64,000 nt of DNA from SLSG01 sp964477035 (GCA_964477035.1 CAYZCW010000001.1:1-64000), one strand, 5' to 3'. Counted from the stretch's first letter, positions 52,480-61,995 are shown. The notes: a model not told the origin generated them from the letters alone. Program-made: numbers and translations.

Positions 52480-53271
52480 ATGGATATTCTGAGAAAATCA
52501 CTGGCTCCGATCTCCCAGGAGGCCTGGGCCGAAATCAATGAAACCGCGGTGGATGTGTTGACTTCTGTTCTGTCCGCCCGCCGGGTGGTCGATGTGGAAG
52601 GACCCAAGGGCTGGGATTATGCCGCCCTGCCGACCGGCCGCATCAAGGTGCCCGCCGGGCAGAAAGGGGCGCTGAAGTATGGCATTCACCAGGTGTTGCC
52701 CCTGGTGGAGGCCCGCATCCCCTTCGAGCTGAACATCTGGGAGCTGGACAATGTGGCCCGGGGCGCGGAGGACATCGACCTGGAACCCATGGAGGATGCC
52801 GCCCGCAAGATCGCGCAGTTCGAGGAGAATGCCCTCTACGAAGGCTTCAAGCCGGGAGGCGTGGCAGGCCTTAAAAACAGCTCCGACCACGAGGTGATCG
52901 CCTTCCCCGAGGCAGAGGAGCACATCATGGGCGCCATTTCCCTGGCGGTGACCAAGCTGAAGGCGGCCTCCATCGAAGGGCCTTACTCCCTGGTGCTGGA
53001 CACCGAGAAGTGGCAGAAGGTCAACGGCTATGTCCGGGGCTATCCCCTGCGCAAGCAGCTGGAGAACCTGCTGGGCGGGTCCATCATCATGGCCCCCTAC
53101 CTGAAAGGCGCTTTGCTGGTGTCAGAAAGGGGAGGGGATTTTAAGATGGTCGTCGGACAGGATCTCTCCATCGGCTACGAATCCCACAACAGCAAAACGG
53201 TGCAGCTGTACTTCACGGAGTCCTTCACCTTCCAGGTGGTAGACCCGGCGGCACTGGTGGTATTCAGGTAA
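52480..53271 (+). CDS. Encapsulin shell protein, family 1 (linocin-M18 type)
   Basis: HK97-fold protein that assembles into a hollow compartment. 263 residues from ATG 52480 (MDILRKSLAPISQEAW); the earlier in-frame ATG at 52408 translates the spacer. Family marks: the N-terminal helix that forms the cargo-binding groove, RRVVDVEGPKGWDYAALPTGR, an E-loop near 60-80, and the C-terminal close SFTFQVVDPAALVVF. Length is right for a T=1 (60-subunit) shell, which is inference from the family. Confidence 0.96.
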   Translation: MDILRKSLAPISQEAWAEINETAVDVLTSVLSARRVVDVEGPKGWDYAALPTGRIKVPAGQKGALKYGIHQVLPLVEARIPFELNIWELDNVARGAEDIDLEPMEDAARKIAQFEENALYEGFKPGGVAGLKNSSDHEVIAFPEAEEHIMGAISLAVTKLKAASIEGPYSLVLDTEKWQKVNGYVRGYPLRKQLENLLGGSIIMAPYLKGALLVSERGGDFKMVVGQDLSIGYESHNSKTVQLYFTESFTFQVVDPAALVVFR

Positions 53272-53340
53272 GCCGGACGGCAAAACCAAGCCCGCTTTCT
53301 GCCGCAGAAGCAGCGTGCAGGAGCTTCGGATAATGCCTGG

Positions 53341-53369
53341 AGCGCCCTTTACGGGGCGCTTTCTTTTTG
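53341..53369 (+). terminator. Terminator of the encapsulin operon
   Basis: A 7-bp GC stem (AGCGCCC/GGGCGCT, 53341-53347 with 53354-53360), 6-base loop, then TTCTTTTT. It overlaps the last codons of the convergent MscS gene. Confidence 0.75.
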
Positions 53370-55013
53370 CTGCCTTTCGCGGAAGTAGTCGTCCATAACC
53401 TGCCGGAATTCCTGCATGCTCATGTCGTACTGGGGGGTCAGGCTGTGCTTGCCGGGGAAGTTTTCCATGTGCAGGGTCTGGGTCGGGAAGGCGAACCGCA
53501 CCCCAAGCCTTTCGGCCAGGCGGACGATCTCGATCAGGACCTCGTGCCTGGCCCGGAGTTCCTCCGGCCAGGTGGGCACGGCGAAGAAGATATAGAACAT
53601 GATCTTGAGGGAAAAATCCCCCATGTCGTTGAATTCCACGATGTAGAAATCCTTGCGCGTGTCCGGGTGCTGCTGCACGATCCTGCGCAGGCCCTCCACG
53701 AAGACCTCGATCAGGTCGGGCGGGGTGTCGTAGGTGATGGAGATGTTGAAGAAGAACCGCCGGTACTGCCGGAGGCCGTGATTGTCTATGGTCGCATCGG
53801 CCAGTTTGCCGTTGGGAACGTAAGTCAGTGAATTGCGAAAGGTGCGGATGCGGGTGGACCGGAAGCCGACCTCCTCCACCGTGCCGTCCAGTTCCCCGCT
53901 GGTGATCCAGTGTCCGACAGAAAATGGTTTGTCAATAAAGATCATCAGCGACCCGAAGAAGTTTTTCAGGGTATCCTGGGCGGCAAGGGCCAGGGCGAGT
54001 CCGCCGATCGAAATACCTGCCAGCAGGGCGGTGATATTCACGTTCATGTTCTGAAGGATGAACAACCCGCCCACCACCACCACGAAAACCCGCAGCACTT
54101 TGCGGATCAAGGGAATCACATGATTGTCCAGGCTGGAGTCGCCCTTGCCTGCCAGGCTCTCCAGGTAGAGGGAGAACACGTCCACCAGCTTGTAGAATAC
54201 CACCGTGGCGAAAAAAGGCAGGATGCCCCGGAATGCCAGGCTGAAATACCGGGCCACCTCCACCGGCAGCTGCAACAAAGGGAACACCACCATGACGAAC
54301 ACAAACACCACGAACAGGCTGAGCGGCCGGGCCACCGGCAGCAGGTAGGGCCTGACCAGCCTGGTGTATCCCAGCTGGGTGGCTCCCCGGTACAACAACT
54401 TGCTGAACAGGAAAGAAAGCAGTTTATGCAATAAAAAGATCAGGAATATGAGCAGCAGGATGGCCAGGTGTTGCCAGAGGTAGAGCCCGGCGAATTTTTG
54501 GGTTCCGGCCCGGGGCAGCAAATCCAGCAGGACGTCCGTGCCGAAGGGAAATACCTCCCTGTGCAGGCGGTCAATTTCCTGTATGCTGGACAGGGCGTAC
54601 TGCCACTGCGTGCCTGTCCTCTGCAGGAATATCTCCGGAAGGGAAGAGACCGGGGTATATACATGGTTTCCGCTAACAGAATCGGTGTGGAGGGGGTCCG
54701 AAGGCACACGCGTCATGTCGATGTAGTAACCCCGCCCGTCCAGTACCTGTTTCAGCTTAATGGCGGCTTCTTCGGCTGCCGCCGGGGAGATGCCCGGTCG
54801 CAGGAAGACCTGAGCGGCCAGGTCGGGCTGGTAGCTCTCGTCCTGCAGGAAAAACAGGTGGGTGTGGATGGCGGCGTGGGGACTGCTCAGGTCATGAGCC
54901 ATTGTTTCCAGGGTGTCGGTGGCGGCTGTCTGGGCTCGCAGTACCGTGGGAATCAGCAGAATCAGTAAAAGAGCATAACGGCCGGGGAGCACCGGGACAA
55001 TGTGTTTTTTCAT
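53349..55013 (-). CDS. MscS-family mechanosensitive channel with periplasmic N-terminal domain
   Basis: Tension-gated channel that releases solutes after hypo-osmotic shock. 554 residues: signal peptide (VLPGRYALLLILLIPTVLRA), a periplasmic domain to about residue 170, then five to six helices. The pore helix and MscS beta domain follow (ITALLAGISIGGLALALAAQDTLKNFFGSLMIFIDKPFSVGH). The C-terminal alpha-beta cage region is present. Divergent from the cotransporter-ATPase gene, with the two promoters in the 137-base gap. Confidence 0.93.
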   Translation of the reverse strand: MKKHIVPVLPGRYALLLILLIPTVLRAQTAATDTLETMAHDLSSPHAAIHTHLFFLQDESYQPDLAAQVFLRPGISPAAAEEAAIKLKQVLDGRGYYIDMTRVPSDPLHTDSVSGNHVYTPVSSLPEIFLQRTGTQWQYALSSIQEIDRLHREVFPFGTDVLLDLLPRAGTQKFAGLYLWQHLAILLLIFLIFLLHKLLSFLFSKLLYRGATQLGYTRLVRPYLLPVARPLSLFVVFVFVMVVFPLLQLPVEVARYFSLAFRGILPFFATVVFYKLVDVFSLYLESLAGKGDSSLDNHVIPLIRKVLRVFVVVVGGLFILQNMNVNITALLAGISIGGLALALAAQDTLKNFFGSLMIFIDKPFSVGHWITSGELDGTVEEVGFRSTRIRTFRNSLTYVPNGKLADATIDNHGLRQYRRFFFNISITYDTPPDLIEVFVEGLRRIVQQHPDTRKDFYIVEFNDMGDFSLKIMFYIFFAVPTWPEELRARHEVLIEIVRLAERLGVRFAFPTQTLHMENFPGKHSLTPQYDMSMQEFRQVMDDYFRERQQKESAP

Positions 55014-55045
55014 GGTCGGACCAGGATATTTGGTGTCGGCTGCTG

Positions 55046-55077
55046 CAAAGTTAGGGAATATGCGGGGGTTTTGGCAA
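55046..55077 (-). promoter_or_regulatory. Promoter of the MscS gene
   Basis: Minus-strand TTG (55077-55075), 21 bases, then TAACTTTG (55053-55046), about 33 bases before the ATG. It is back-to-back with the promoter of the giant gene. Confidence 0.7.
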
Positions 55078-55118
55078 CAAAACCGGTCCGGCCCGCCCGG
55101 GGGATATACAAAAAAAAT

Positions 55119-55126
55119 TATCTTTG
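55119..55126 (+). promoter_or_regulatory. -7 element for the cotransporter-ATPase gene
   Basis: TATCTTTG. It contains the TTG that opens the longest frame (55124), so that codon cannot be the start. GTG 55151, 4 bases after AGGGAG-CGCC, is preferred. No -33 TTG is clear. Confidence 0.65.
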
Positions 55127-55150
55127 AACATCACTGAAAAAGGGAGCGCC

Positions 55151-58100
55151 GTGGCAAAAGCAAGAAAATTCGGGGTCTTCGGAGGGGTGTTCACTCCGTC
55201 CATTCTTACCATCCTGGGGGTGATCATGTTCCTGCGCCTGCCTTGGATCGTGGGACAGGCCGGGCTGTGGTCGACCCTGGGAATCATCCTGGTGGCGCAT
55301 ATAATCTCCATGAGTACCGGCCTGAGTGTGGCCTCTGTGGCAACGGACAAGAGGGTCGGTACCGGAGGCAGCTATTTTATCATTTCGCGCAGCCTGGGTC
55401 TTCCAATCGGGGGAACACTGGGAATTGCCCTGTTTGTTGGCCTATCTTTCAGTGTCAGTCTTTACCTGATTGGTTTTGCAGAGACTTTTCTGTCCTATTT
55501 CGGGTTTGAGGTCGGCCTGGCCTCCATACGTATTGCCGGTTCCATTATCTTGTTTCTGGTCGCTGTCGTCACGTTCATCAGCACCTCCCTTGCCATCAAG
55601 ACCCAGTACCTGATCATGACGGCCATGGTCTTGTCCCTGGTTTCCGTGTTTCTTGGCCGGCATGGCTTTGGTCCGGCAGAGCCCCTGCTGTTACCCATGG
55701 GCGGTGCCCTCCCCTGGATCGCCCTGTTTGCCATTTTCTTTCCGGCGGTTACCGGCTTTGAGGCCGGGGTATCCATGTCGGGCGACCTCAAAGATCCGCG
55801 CAAGAATATTCCGGTGGGTACCATTTCGGCCATTCTGGTCGGCCTGCTGGTTTATGTTGGTCTGGCTTTCTTCTTTTCCTATACGGTAGACCGGAACTTG
55901 CTGGTGGGAGATTCCAGGGTACTTTTCAACATCTCGTTGGTTCCTCAGTTGGTCATTGCCGGAATCCTTGGAGCTACTTTGTCATCAGCCCTGGGCAGCA
56001 TTCTCGGGGCCCCCAGGATCCTGCAGGCAGTTGCGGCAGACCGGATCCTGCCGGCCTTTTTCGCTAAAGGTTTTGGAGCGTCGCATGAACCCCGCAACGC
56101 CTTGATGCTGACATACATGATTGCTCAGGCAGGCATTCTGATAGGCGAGCTGAATGCCATCGCACGCATTGTCACCATCTTCTTTATCATCACCTATGGG
56201 TTTCTTAACATTACCTATGCACTGGAAAGCTGGGCGGGCACAGACTTCAGGCCTTCGTTCAAGATTCCAAGAGTCGTCAGCATTATCGGGGCTCTCGCCT
56301 GCATTGTCGTGATGATCCAGCTCGACGTGATCGCCCTGATCGTGGCCTCGGTGGCCCTGATCGCCCTGTTCCTGTTTTTAAAGCGCAGGGAACTGACCCT
56401 GCAGACAGGCGACACCTGGAACAGCATCTGGGCCTCCCTGGTGAAGACCGGACTGGGACGGCTGACCACCAGCGGGCGGCGGGTGAACAACTGGCGACCC
56501 AATGTGATCCTGTTCAGCGGGGGGGAAATGAACCGTCCCCACCTGGTGGACATGGGGAAATCCCTGGTGGGCAAGCTGGGCATCTTCACCAATTTCGAGC
56601 TGGTGGAAAACCCTTCCTCGACCACTCCCTTTAAACGGTCCATGGAGCCGGAAGCCGGCATCCAACGGGGGAAGCCGGGGGTCTTTACCCGGTACCATGA
56701 ATGCAGGGACGTGTACGAGGGCATGGCCACCATTTCCAAGGTCTACGGTTTCTCGGGCTTTGAACCCAATACGGTGCTCATGGGATGGGCCCGGAATACG
56801 CGCCACCCGCAGAAGTTCGCGGCCCTGCTCAAGGACTTCAAGGCCCAGAACCTGAACACGGTCTTCCTGCATTATGACAAAACCAATGGGTTCGGCAACT
56901 ACCGGACCATAGACGTGTGGTGGTCCGGCCGAGGGCGCAACCTTTCCCTGGCCATTGCCCTGCTGCGTTTCATCACGTCGAGCAAGGAATGGCGGACAGC
57001 AGGCATCCGCATCCTGACCATCACCAGCAGCAGCTCCCAGACCGAGTCCCTGCACAGCCTGGTGAACCAGGTGCTGGACAACCAGCGCATGCGGGCAAGG
57101 GTGAAGGTCATCAGCAACGGGGTGGAGCAATTGCCCGAAGCCGATATCATCCATGCCGAAAGCCGGACGGCGGATCTGTGTCTGTTGGAGTTGCCCGAAT
57201 TCGGCAAGCAGGAACCGGTTCGGCCCATCGAACAGATCAATCAACTGGTCGCCCAGCTGAGGACCTCCCTGGTCATTTCGGCATCCGACTTTTTCGATGA
57301 GATCAGTGTGAAATCTCCCGCTGGCAAGGGCTCTGGAAAACAGCTTCCCGTACCGGTTAAAAAACCGGCGGGAGGCATCCTCGGCCAGCTGGAAAATTCC
57401 AGCCTGGAGATCGTCGCCAACGAGGTTTACAACCTCGGCAAGGCCAGTGAGACGGCGGTGAATAATTTTGAGGAGGGCAGGCTGCACCCGATGATGGAAA
57501 AAAGCGCCGGGTTCTTTCCCGAACTGGCCTTTTTGTCGGGCAAGATGCTTGACAACCTTGCCCGGGCCCTGGACATCCCGCGGCCGGAGGACCGGAGTAA
57601 GGCCCTGCTGCGCCTGCTGAACGATTTTTCCTTCCACTCCCAGAAACAGATCCAGGTATACAAAGAGCAGATCATGCCGTTTCACAGGGAGGCCCTGGAA
57701 GCAGGCCTGTCCTCCCTCCTGTCCGGCCTGAAAATGGCCCTGGCGGAAGCGCCCGAGAAACTGTGGATCAAACGGCACCGCAGGGAGTTCGTGATTCACA
57801 AGGAGGACCCGCTGACAGCCAGGCTGTACAAGCTGCGCAAGATCCTTGCAGCAACCCTCACAGGCCGTCCCGTTCCCCACCGCGTCCGGCTGTTGCCTGC
57901 CGCCAGGTATTACGTGTATTATAAGCGGCTGGAGGCCCTCCGGGCCCTCATGAACGATTTTGCCCTGCATTCCTTCCGTCAGATGGCAGAGATCCGCAAG
58001 GTCCTTACCTCCATCCATGAGGCCATTGAAAAAGCCAGGCTGGAAACTGCCGACCAGGCCCGTCTGACCGACTCCGTAAGGCTGGAGAAGGACAGGCTCA

Positions 58101-60304
58101 AGGCCCAGGTGGAACTGTTGGCGGATGAGGACAGGGCGTTTCACGAACAGGCGGGTGCGCGCCTGTACCTGACCCTGCTGGACGACCTGAACAGCCTGGC
58201 CCGCCACCTGGAAAGCACCCGGGCCAACCTGCTGAGCCGTCATTTCAAGGTCTGGTTCAAGCGGGAGGAGGAGGCCATCGCCGGCCTGCAGGCATTCCCC
58301 GCCATCTGGGAGAAGAACCTGGGGCTCTCTGCCAACCGGGCCTTGCTGGATTTTTCCGTCTTGTCCCTGCAAAGCCGGATCAACTCCAAGATCGGAAAGT
58401 ACCACCAGGAGTTTGCATTGATCCTGGAGGGCGGATTGTTGCAATGGCTGGGAACCTGCCGCAAGCTCCTGGGATCAGAGACAGCCTCCCTGAAAGAGTC
58501 GGTTCGCGGATTCCAGCGGCTCGATCAGCCGGAACTGACGGTGCCGCAGGTGAATGAGCATTACGAAACCCTTTTTGATGAGATCCGTGACTTGCTAAGG
58601 GAGGTGCCCGAAAAGTTCGATATCGGAGACAGCCAGTTTGCAGAACATGCCGGCAGTGAGGGCTTTGAAGAGGCAGAGCCTCTGACGGTGAACCTCCGCA
58701 AGGCTTTGTCCCTGTATGTGGGATCAGAGTTCATTGACCCGGCCAACAAGAAGACCCTGGAGGCCGAGCGTGAGCTGCAGAAGCATGTGGTGGCCATCAG
58801 GGACCTGATGCGGTTGATGAGCTTCAGCCTGACCACCGAGGAGGGGATCGATGACGACCAGGATAAAACCAGGAAAGAGGAGCAGCTGGCGGTGCTGATG
58901 AACAATTTTCATGATAAACTCAACCAGGAAGAGCAGCAGTTACGGGCCATCCGGTCCGGTCTGGAGAAGGCCTTCTCCGATTACCTGAAGGAATCTTTCG
59001 AGCCGTTGTCTTCAGCCACCATTGGGAAAACAAGCCGGGAGCTCAGGAAGCGGAGAAGGGGTACGAAAGGCGGTTCCCTGGGATCCGGCCTCAGGGAGCA
59101 CCTGCAGCAGGCCTCGAACGTCTTGCAGCAACAGTTTGTCAACTTGCTCTACAGCAAGAGCGAGGGGCTGATCTGGTTCAGCCACCTGGAGAAGTCCGGC
59201 CAGGCCGGGCTGCTTTCCAACCGGGACACCCTTGGTTTTGTGGAGGCGATCACGCCTGATCCGGAGGTGGTCAGGGACCTGCCCTTTTATTACTGCACCC
59301 TGTTTTCCGGGCAGGCCGGTATCGGAGACGATTTCTGGGTCGGCATGAAACACCAGATCACGGAGGCGGACGAAGCGATCCGGCGCTTCAAACAGGGGGT
59401 GCCGGGGGCGCTCGTGGTGACCGGAGCGCGCAGCTCCGGAAAGTCGAGTCTTTCCAAGATGATGGCCAGAAAACACTTCACGACCGATAACATCCACCAG
59501 GTCAGGGCCCCCCAGGGATGTACCGCCGATCCGGAACTGTTCTCTTCCAAGCTGCTGGAGGCCCTGAATGCCCACAACAAGTCGGTCAATGACGTGTTCC
59601 GCGCCCTGCCTTCCGGCAAAGTGGTTTTGGTGCAGGACCTGGCGCTTTGGTGGGAAAGGCGGCCGGGAGGGGATGCCGTGATCGAGCTGCTCAAGTCGCT
59701 GATCGACCGCTTCGGGCACAAATGCCTGTTCATCATCACCGTCAACAGCCACGCCCTGCCCCTGATCGACCACTGGTCCGGCCTGAAGGGATACGCCCTG
59801 GCCACCGTCAGCTGCGAGCCCTTCGATGCCAGGGAGCTCAAGGAGATGATCCTGCTGCGCCACCATGCCGGCGGCCTCAGCCTGCAATACGGGGGCAAAC
59901 CGGATGACAGGCTGACGGCATGGGATTATGCCCGCCTTTTCAGCAGGCTGTTTGACAGCTCCTACGGCAACCCGGGTACGGCCATCGCCCTCTGGCTGGC
60001 TTCCATTAAAAAGGTGACCGGCAAGACGATTCATCTGGATTCCCTGGAGCTGCCTTCCACGGAGGTGTTTGACAAGCTCAGCCGCGACCAGTGGTTTTAT
60101 GTGCTGCAATTCATCCTTCACAGGCGGTTTACCACGGAAAGACTGGCCGCCAATATCGAGCAACCCAGGGAACAGGTCTACCAGGGCATCCGTGAGTTGG
60201 TCCGCGCCGGCATCCTTGTCGAAAAGTTCGAGGGGATCTATGCCATCCGGCCGGGTCTTGACCTGTATCTGACCGATAAACTCAAATCCATGAACCGATT
60301 ATGA
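55151..60304 (+). CDS. SLC12-like cotransporter fused to helical region and P-loop ATPase
   Basis: 1717 residues from GTG 55151 (AKARKFGVFGGVFTPSIL). Residues about 8-412 form a 12-helix APC/SLC12-type transporter (GVIMFLRLPWIVGQAG, GTGGSYFIISR, FPAVTGFEAGVSMSGDLKDP). Residues about 445-700 match the SLC12 cytoplasmic domain (WRPNVILFSGG, NTVLMGWARNTRHP, TIDVWWSGRGRNLSLAIALL). Residues about 750-1350 are helical, charged, and unlike anything I recognise. Residues about 1395-1640 are a P-loop NTPase: Walker A GARSSGKSS (about 1425-1433), Walker B-like KVVLVQDLALWW, and sensor-like FIITVNSHA. The last 70 residues look like a winged helix (ERLAANIEQPREQVYQGIRELVRAG). Its stop overlaps the next start (ATGA). 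A K+/Na+-Cl- transporter with an ATPase control module is the best reading. Confidence 0.82.
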   Translation: MAKARKFGVFGGVFTPSILTILGVIMFLRLPWIVGQAGLWSTLGIILVAHIISMSTGLSVASVATDKRVGTGGSYFIISRSLGLPIGGTLGIALFVGLSFSVSLYLIGFAETFLSYFGFEVGLASIRIAGSIILFLVAVVTFISTSLAIKTQYLIMTAMVLSLVSVFLGRHGFGPAEPLLLPMGGALPWIALFAIFFPAVTGFEAGVSMSGDLKDPRKNIPVGTISAILVGLLVYVGLAFFFSYTVDRNLLVGDSRVLFNISLVPQLVIAGILGATLSSALGSILGAPRILQAVAADRILPAFFAKGFGASHEPRNALMLTYMIAQAGILIGELNAIARIVTIFFIITYGFLNITYALESWAGTDFRPSFKIPRVVSIIGALACIVVMIQLDVIALIVASVALIALFLFLKRRELTLQTGDTWNSIWASLVKTGLGRLTTSGRRVNNWRPNVILFSGGEMNRPHLVDMGKSLVGKLGIFTNFELVENPSSTTPFKRSMEPEAGIQRGKPGVFTRYHECRDVYEGMATISKVYGFSGFEPNTVLMGWARNTRHPQKFAALLKDFKAQNLNTVFLHYDKTNGFGNYRTIDVWWSGRGRNLSLAIALLRFITSSKEWRTAGIRILTITSSSSQTESLHSLVNQVLDNQRMRARVKVISNGVEQLPEADIIHAESRTADLCLLELPEFGKQEPVRPIEQINQLVAQLRTSLVISASDFFDEISVKSPAGKGSGKQLPVPVKKPAGGILGQLENSSLEIVANEVYNLGKASETAVNNFEEGRLHPMMEKSAGFFPELAFLSGKMLDNLARALDIPRPEDRSKALLRLLNDFSFHSQKQIQVYKEQIMPFHREALEAGLSSLLSGLKMALAEAPEKLWIKRHRREFVIHKEDPLTARLYKLRKILAATLTGRPVPHRVRLLPAARYYVYYKRLEALRALMNDFALHSFRQMAEIRKVLTSIHEAIEKARLETADQARLTDSVRLEKDRLKAQVELLADEDRAFHEQAGARLYLTLLDDLNSLARHLESTRANLLSRHFKVWFKREEEAIAGLQAFPAIWEKNLGLSANRALLDFSVLSLQSRINSKIGKYHQEFALILEGGLLQWLGTCRKLLGSETASLKESVRGFQRLDQPELTVPQVNEHYETLFDEIRDLLREVPEKFDIGDSQFAEHAGSEGFEEAEPLTVNLRKALSLYVGSEFIDPANKKTLEAERELQKHVVAIRDLMRLMSFSLTTEEGIDDDQDKTRKEEQLAVLMNNFHDKLNQEEQQLRAIRSGLEKAFSDYLKESFEPLSSATIGKTSRELRKRRRGTKGGSLGSGLREHLQQASNVLQQQFVNLLYSKSEGLIWFSHLEKSGQAGLLSNRDTLGFVEAITPDPEVVRDLPFYYCTLFSGQAGIGDDFWVGMKHQITEADEAIRRFKQGVPGALVVTGARSSGKSSLSKMMARKHFTTDNIHQVRAPQGCTADPELFSSKLLEALNAHNKSVNDVFRALPSGKVVLVQDLALWWERRPGGDAVIELLKSLIDRFGHKCLFIITVNSHALPLIDHWSGLKGYALATVSCEPFDARELKEMILLRHHAGGLSLQYGGKPDDRLTAWDYARLFSRLFDSSYGNPGTAIALWLASIKKVTGKTIHLDSLELPSTEVFDKLSRDQWFYVLQFILHRRFTTERLAANIEQPREQVYQGIRELVRAGILVEKFEGIYAIRPGLDLYLTDKLKSMNRL

Positions 60305-61014
60305 ACCTGCTGTATCTCGCCCTGACCGGGTTGTTGCTGTTTTTTGCCCTGCAGCTTGGCGCCAGATTCCTGCATGCCCTGGCCAGGAAAAGTGCCCTCA
60401 AACCAGTCGTAATCAAGCTGTTTCCCTTGGTGGAGCTGGGGGCCTGGCTGGCCTATGCCTTTTGGGCGGTGTGGGTGTTGTTCGGCAGCATGAGGTATTA
60501 CGACCTGGTGGTGGGTGCCATGGCGGGACTGCTGCTGTTTGCCATAGCGTGGTTTGTATTCCGTGATTTTTTTTCGGGGATGATGCTCAAGTCAGAGTAC
60601 AAGCTGGAGAAGGGACAGGTCATCCGCACCCCCCTGGCCGGCGGACAGATTGTTTATCTGGGCAAGCGGTTTCTGGAACTCGAGGGGGAGAACGGGGAAA
60701 AGATACGGATCCCATTCTCCCGGCTGGTCAACCAGTGGCTCAGTTTTCCGGCAGATGCAGGCAAGAGTTTTTCTTACCGGCTGTCTGTTGGTTTGAGCGG
60801 AAGGGAAGACCCGGTGGCCCTCAAGGTCATCATCGGCCGGGAAATGATGGGCATGCCCTGGATCATCGGTCCCCCGCCCCAGATCAAAATCCTGAAAAGC
60901 CCGGAAGACGGCCCCGTGCTTGATATTCGCTACGACCTTCTGAAAGAGGAGCATGCCCTGATCGTGGAAGAGAAGATCCGGCGGATCGTGCGGGAGCATG
61001 CAGGGGACGCCTAG
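60301..61014 (+). CDS. Small MscS-like membrane protein coupled to the cotransporter-ATPase
   Basis: 237 residues. Three helices (about 2-22, 37-62, 66-87). The third leads into FRDFFSGMMLKSEYKLEKGQVIRTP, the position of the MscS pore-helix exit and beta domain. The sequence KRFLELEGENGEKIRIPFSRLVNQ matches the MscS beta-domain strands. The Gly/Ala-packed pore helix of true MscS (as in the gene at 53349-55013) is not evident. The C-terminal segment (90 residues) replaces the alpha-beta cage. The ATGA overlap with the upstream gene implies translational coupling and a shared complex. Confidence 0.75.
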   Translation: MNLLYLALTGLLLFFALQLGARFLHALARKSALKPVVIKLFPLVELGAWLAYAFWAVWVLFGSMRYYDLVVGAMAGLLLFAIAWFVFRDFFSGMMLKSEYKLEKGQVIRTPLAGGQIVYLGKRFLELEGENGEKIRIPFSRLVNQWLSFPADAGKSFSYRLSVGLSGREDPVALKVIIGREMMGMPWIIGPPPQIKILKSPEDGPVLDIRYDLLKEEHALIVEEKIRRIVREHAGDA

Positions 61015-61991
61015 CTGCTGCGGCTGGCGGTGAATTCGATGAGGTTCTCCAGGGAGGTGCGTGAGGGCACGTCCGGCAGGGTGCGCAGCATGGCGATGGC
61101 CTCATCCTTGTAAAGGTTCATCTGCTGCTGTGCGTATTCGATCCCGCCCTCATTGGTTACCTTGTCGATCAGCCGGGCCACCTTTTCCGGGTCCTGGTTG
61201 TGGTTCTTGACGGTATTGATGATGGAGCGGCGTTCGCCGTAAGATACTTTGTTGATCAGGTAAATCAGCGGCAGGGTCATTTTGCGTTCCTTGATGTCGA
61301 CGCCGGTGGGCTTCCCGGTCGACCCGCCCGGCTGGAAATCCAGGATGTCGTCTTTGATCTGGAAGGCCACCCCCGCTTTTTCCCCGATCTGCCGCATCCG
61401 TTCCACCTGCTCCTTGCCGGCATGGGTGGATGCCGCCCCACAGGCAAAGCAGGAGGCGATCAAACTGGCGGTCTTTTTGCGGATGATTTCAAAATACACG
61501 TCTTCCTGAATGTCCAGGCTGCGCGCTTTCTCGATCTGCATCAGTTCCCCCTCGCTCATCTCCCTGACGGAACTGGCCACAATCCGCAACAGGTCGAAGT
61601 CGTCGTTCTCGAGAGAGAGTAAGAGGCCCCTTGACAGGAGGTAGTCACCCACCAGCACGGATATCTTGTTTTTCCAAAGGGCATTGAGCGAGAAAAACCC
61701 CCGCCGCTCGTTGGAGTCGTCCACCACGTCGTCATGGATGAGGGTGGCCGTATGCAGCAATTCGATCAGGGAAGCGGCCCGGTAGGTCCGTTCGCTGATG
61801 TCCCCGAACAGTCCGGCAGAGAAAAACACGAACAGGGGCCTGACCTGCTTTCCTTTGCGGCGGACGATGTAACGGGTGATGGTGTCGAGCAGGGGCACCC
61901 TGCTCTTCATGGACGACCTGAAGCGTTCTTCGAACGCTTTCATGTGGGGGTCGATCGGTGCTTTGATCTCTTTTAGGGTCATCGAAGCCAT
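61011..61991 (-). CDS. Polyprenyl diphosphate synthase (long-chain, octaprenyl type)
   Basis: Builds the side chain for menaquinone. 326 residues. First Asp-rich motif in LIHDDVVDDSNERRG, second in QIKDDILDFQPGG, and KTASLIASCFACGA between them. This is the IspB-like trans-prenyl synthase pattern. Chain length cannot be fixed from sequence. Starts 4 bases after the glyS stop and ends overlapping the MscS-like gene by 4 bases tail to tail. Confidence 0.93.
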   Translation of the reverse strand: MASMTLKEIKAPIDPHMKAFEERFRSSMKSRVPLLDTITRYIVRRKGKQVRPLFVFFSAGLFGDISERTYRAASLIELLHTATLIHDDVVDDSNERRGFFSLNALWKNKISVLVGDYLLSRGLLLSLENDDFDLLRIVASSVREMSEGELMQIEKARSLDIQEDVYFEIIRKKTASLIASCFACGAASTHAGKEQVERMRQIGEKAGVAFQIKDDILDFQPGGSTGKPTGVDIKERKMTLPLIYLINKVSYGERRSIINTVKNHNQDPEKVARLIDKVTNEGGIEYAQQQMNLYKDEAIAMLRTLPDVPSRTSLENLIEFTASRSS

Positions 61992-61995
61992 GCCA

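Noticed and set aside
56378..58444. 688-residue open frame opposite the cotransporter-ATPase
   Set aside because: Gln/His/Gly-rich antisense shadow; the plus-strand protein has clear domains across the whole stretch.
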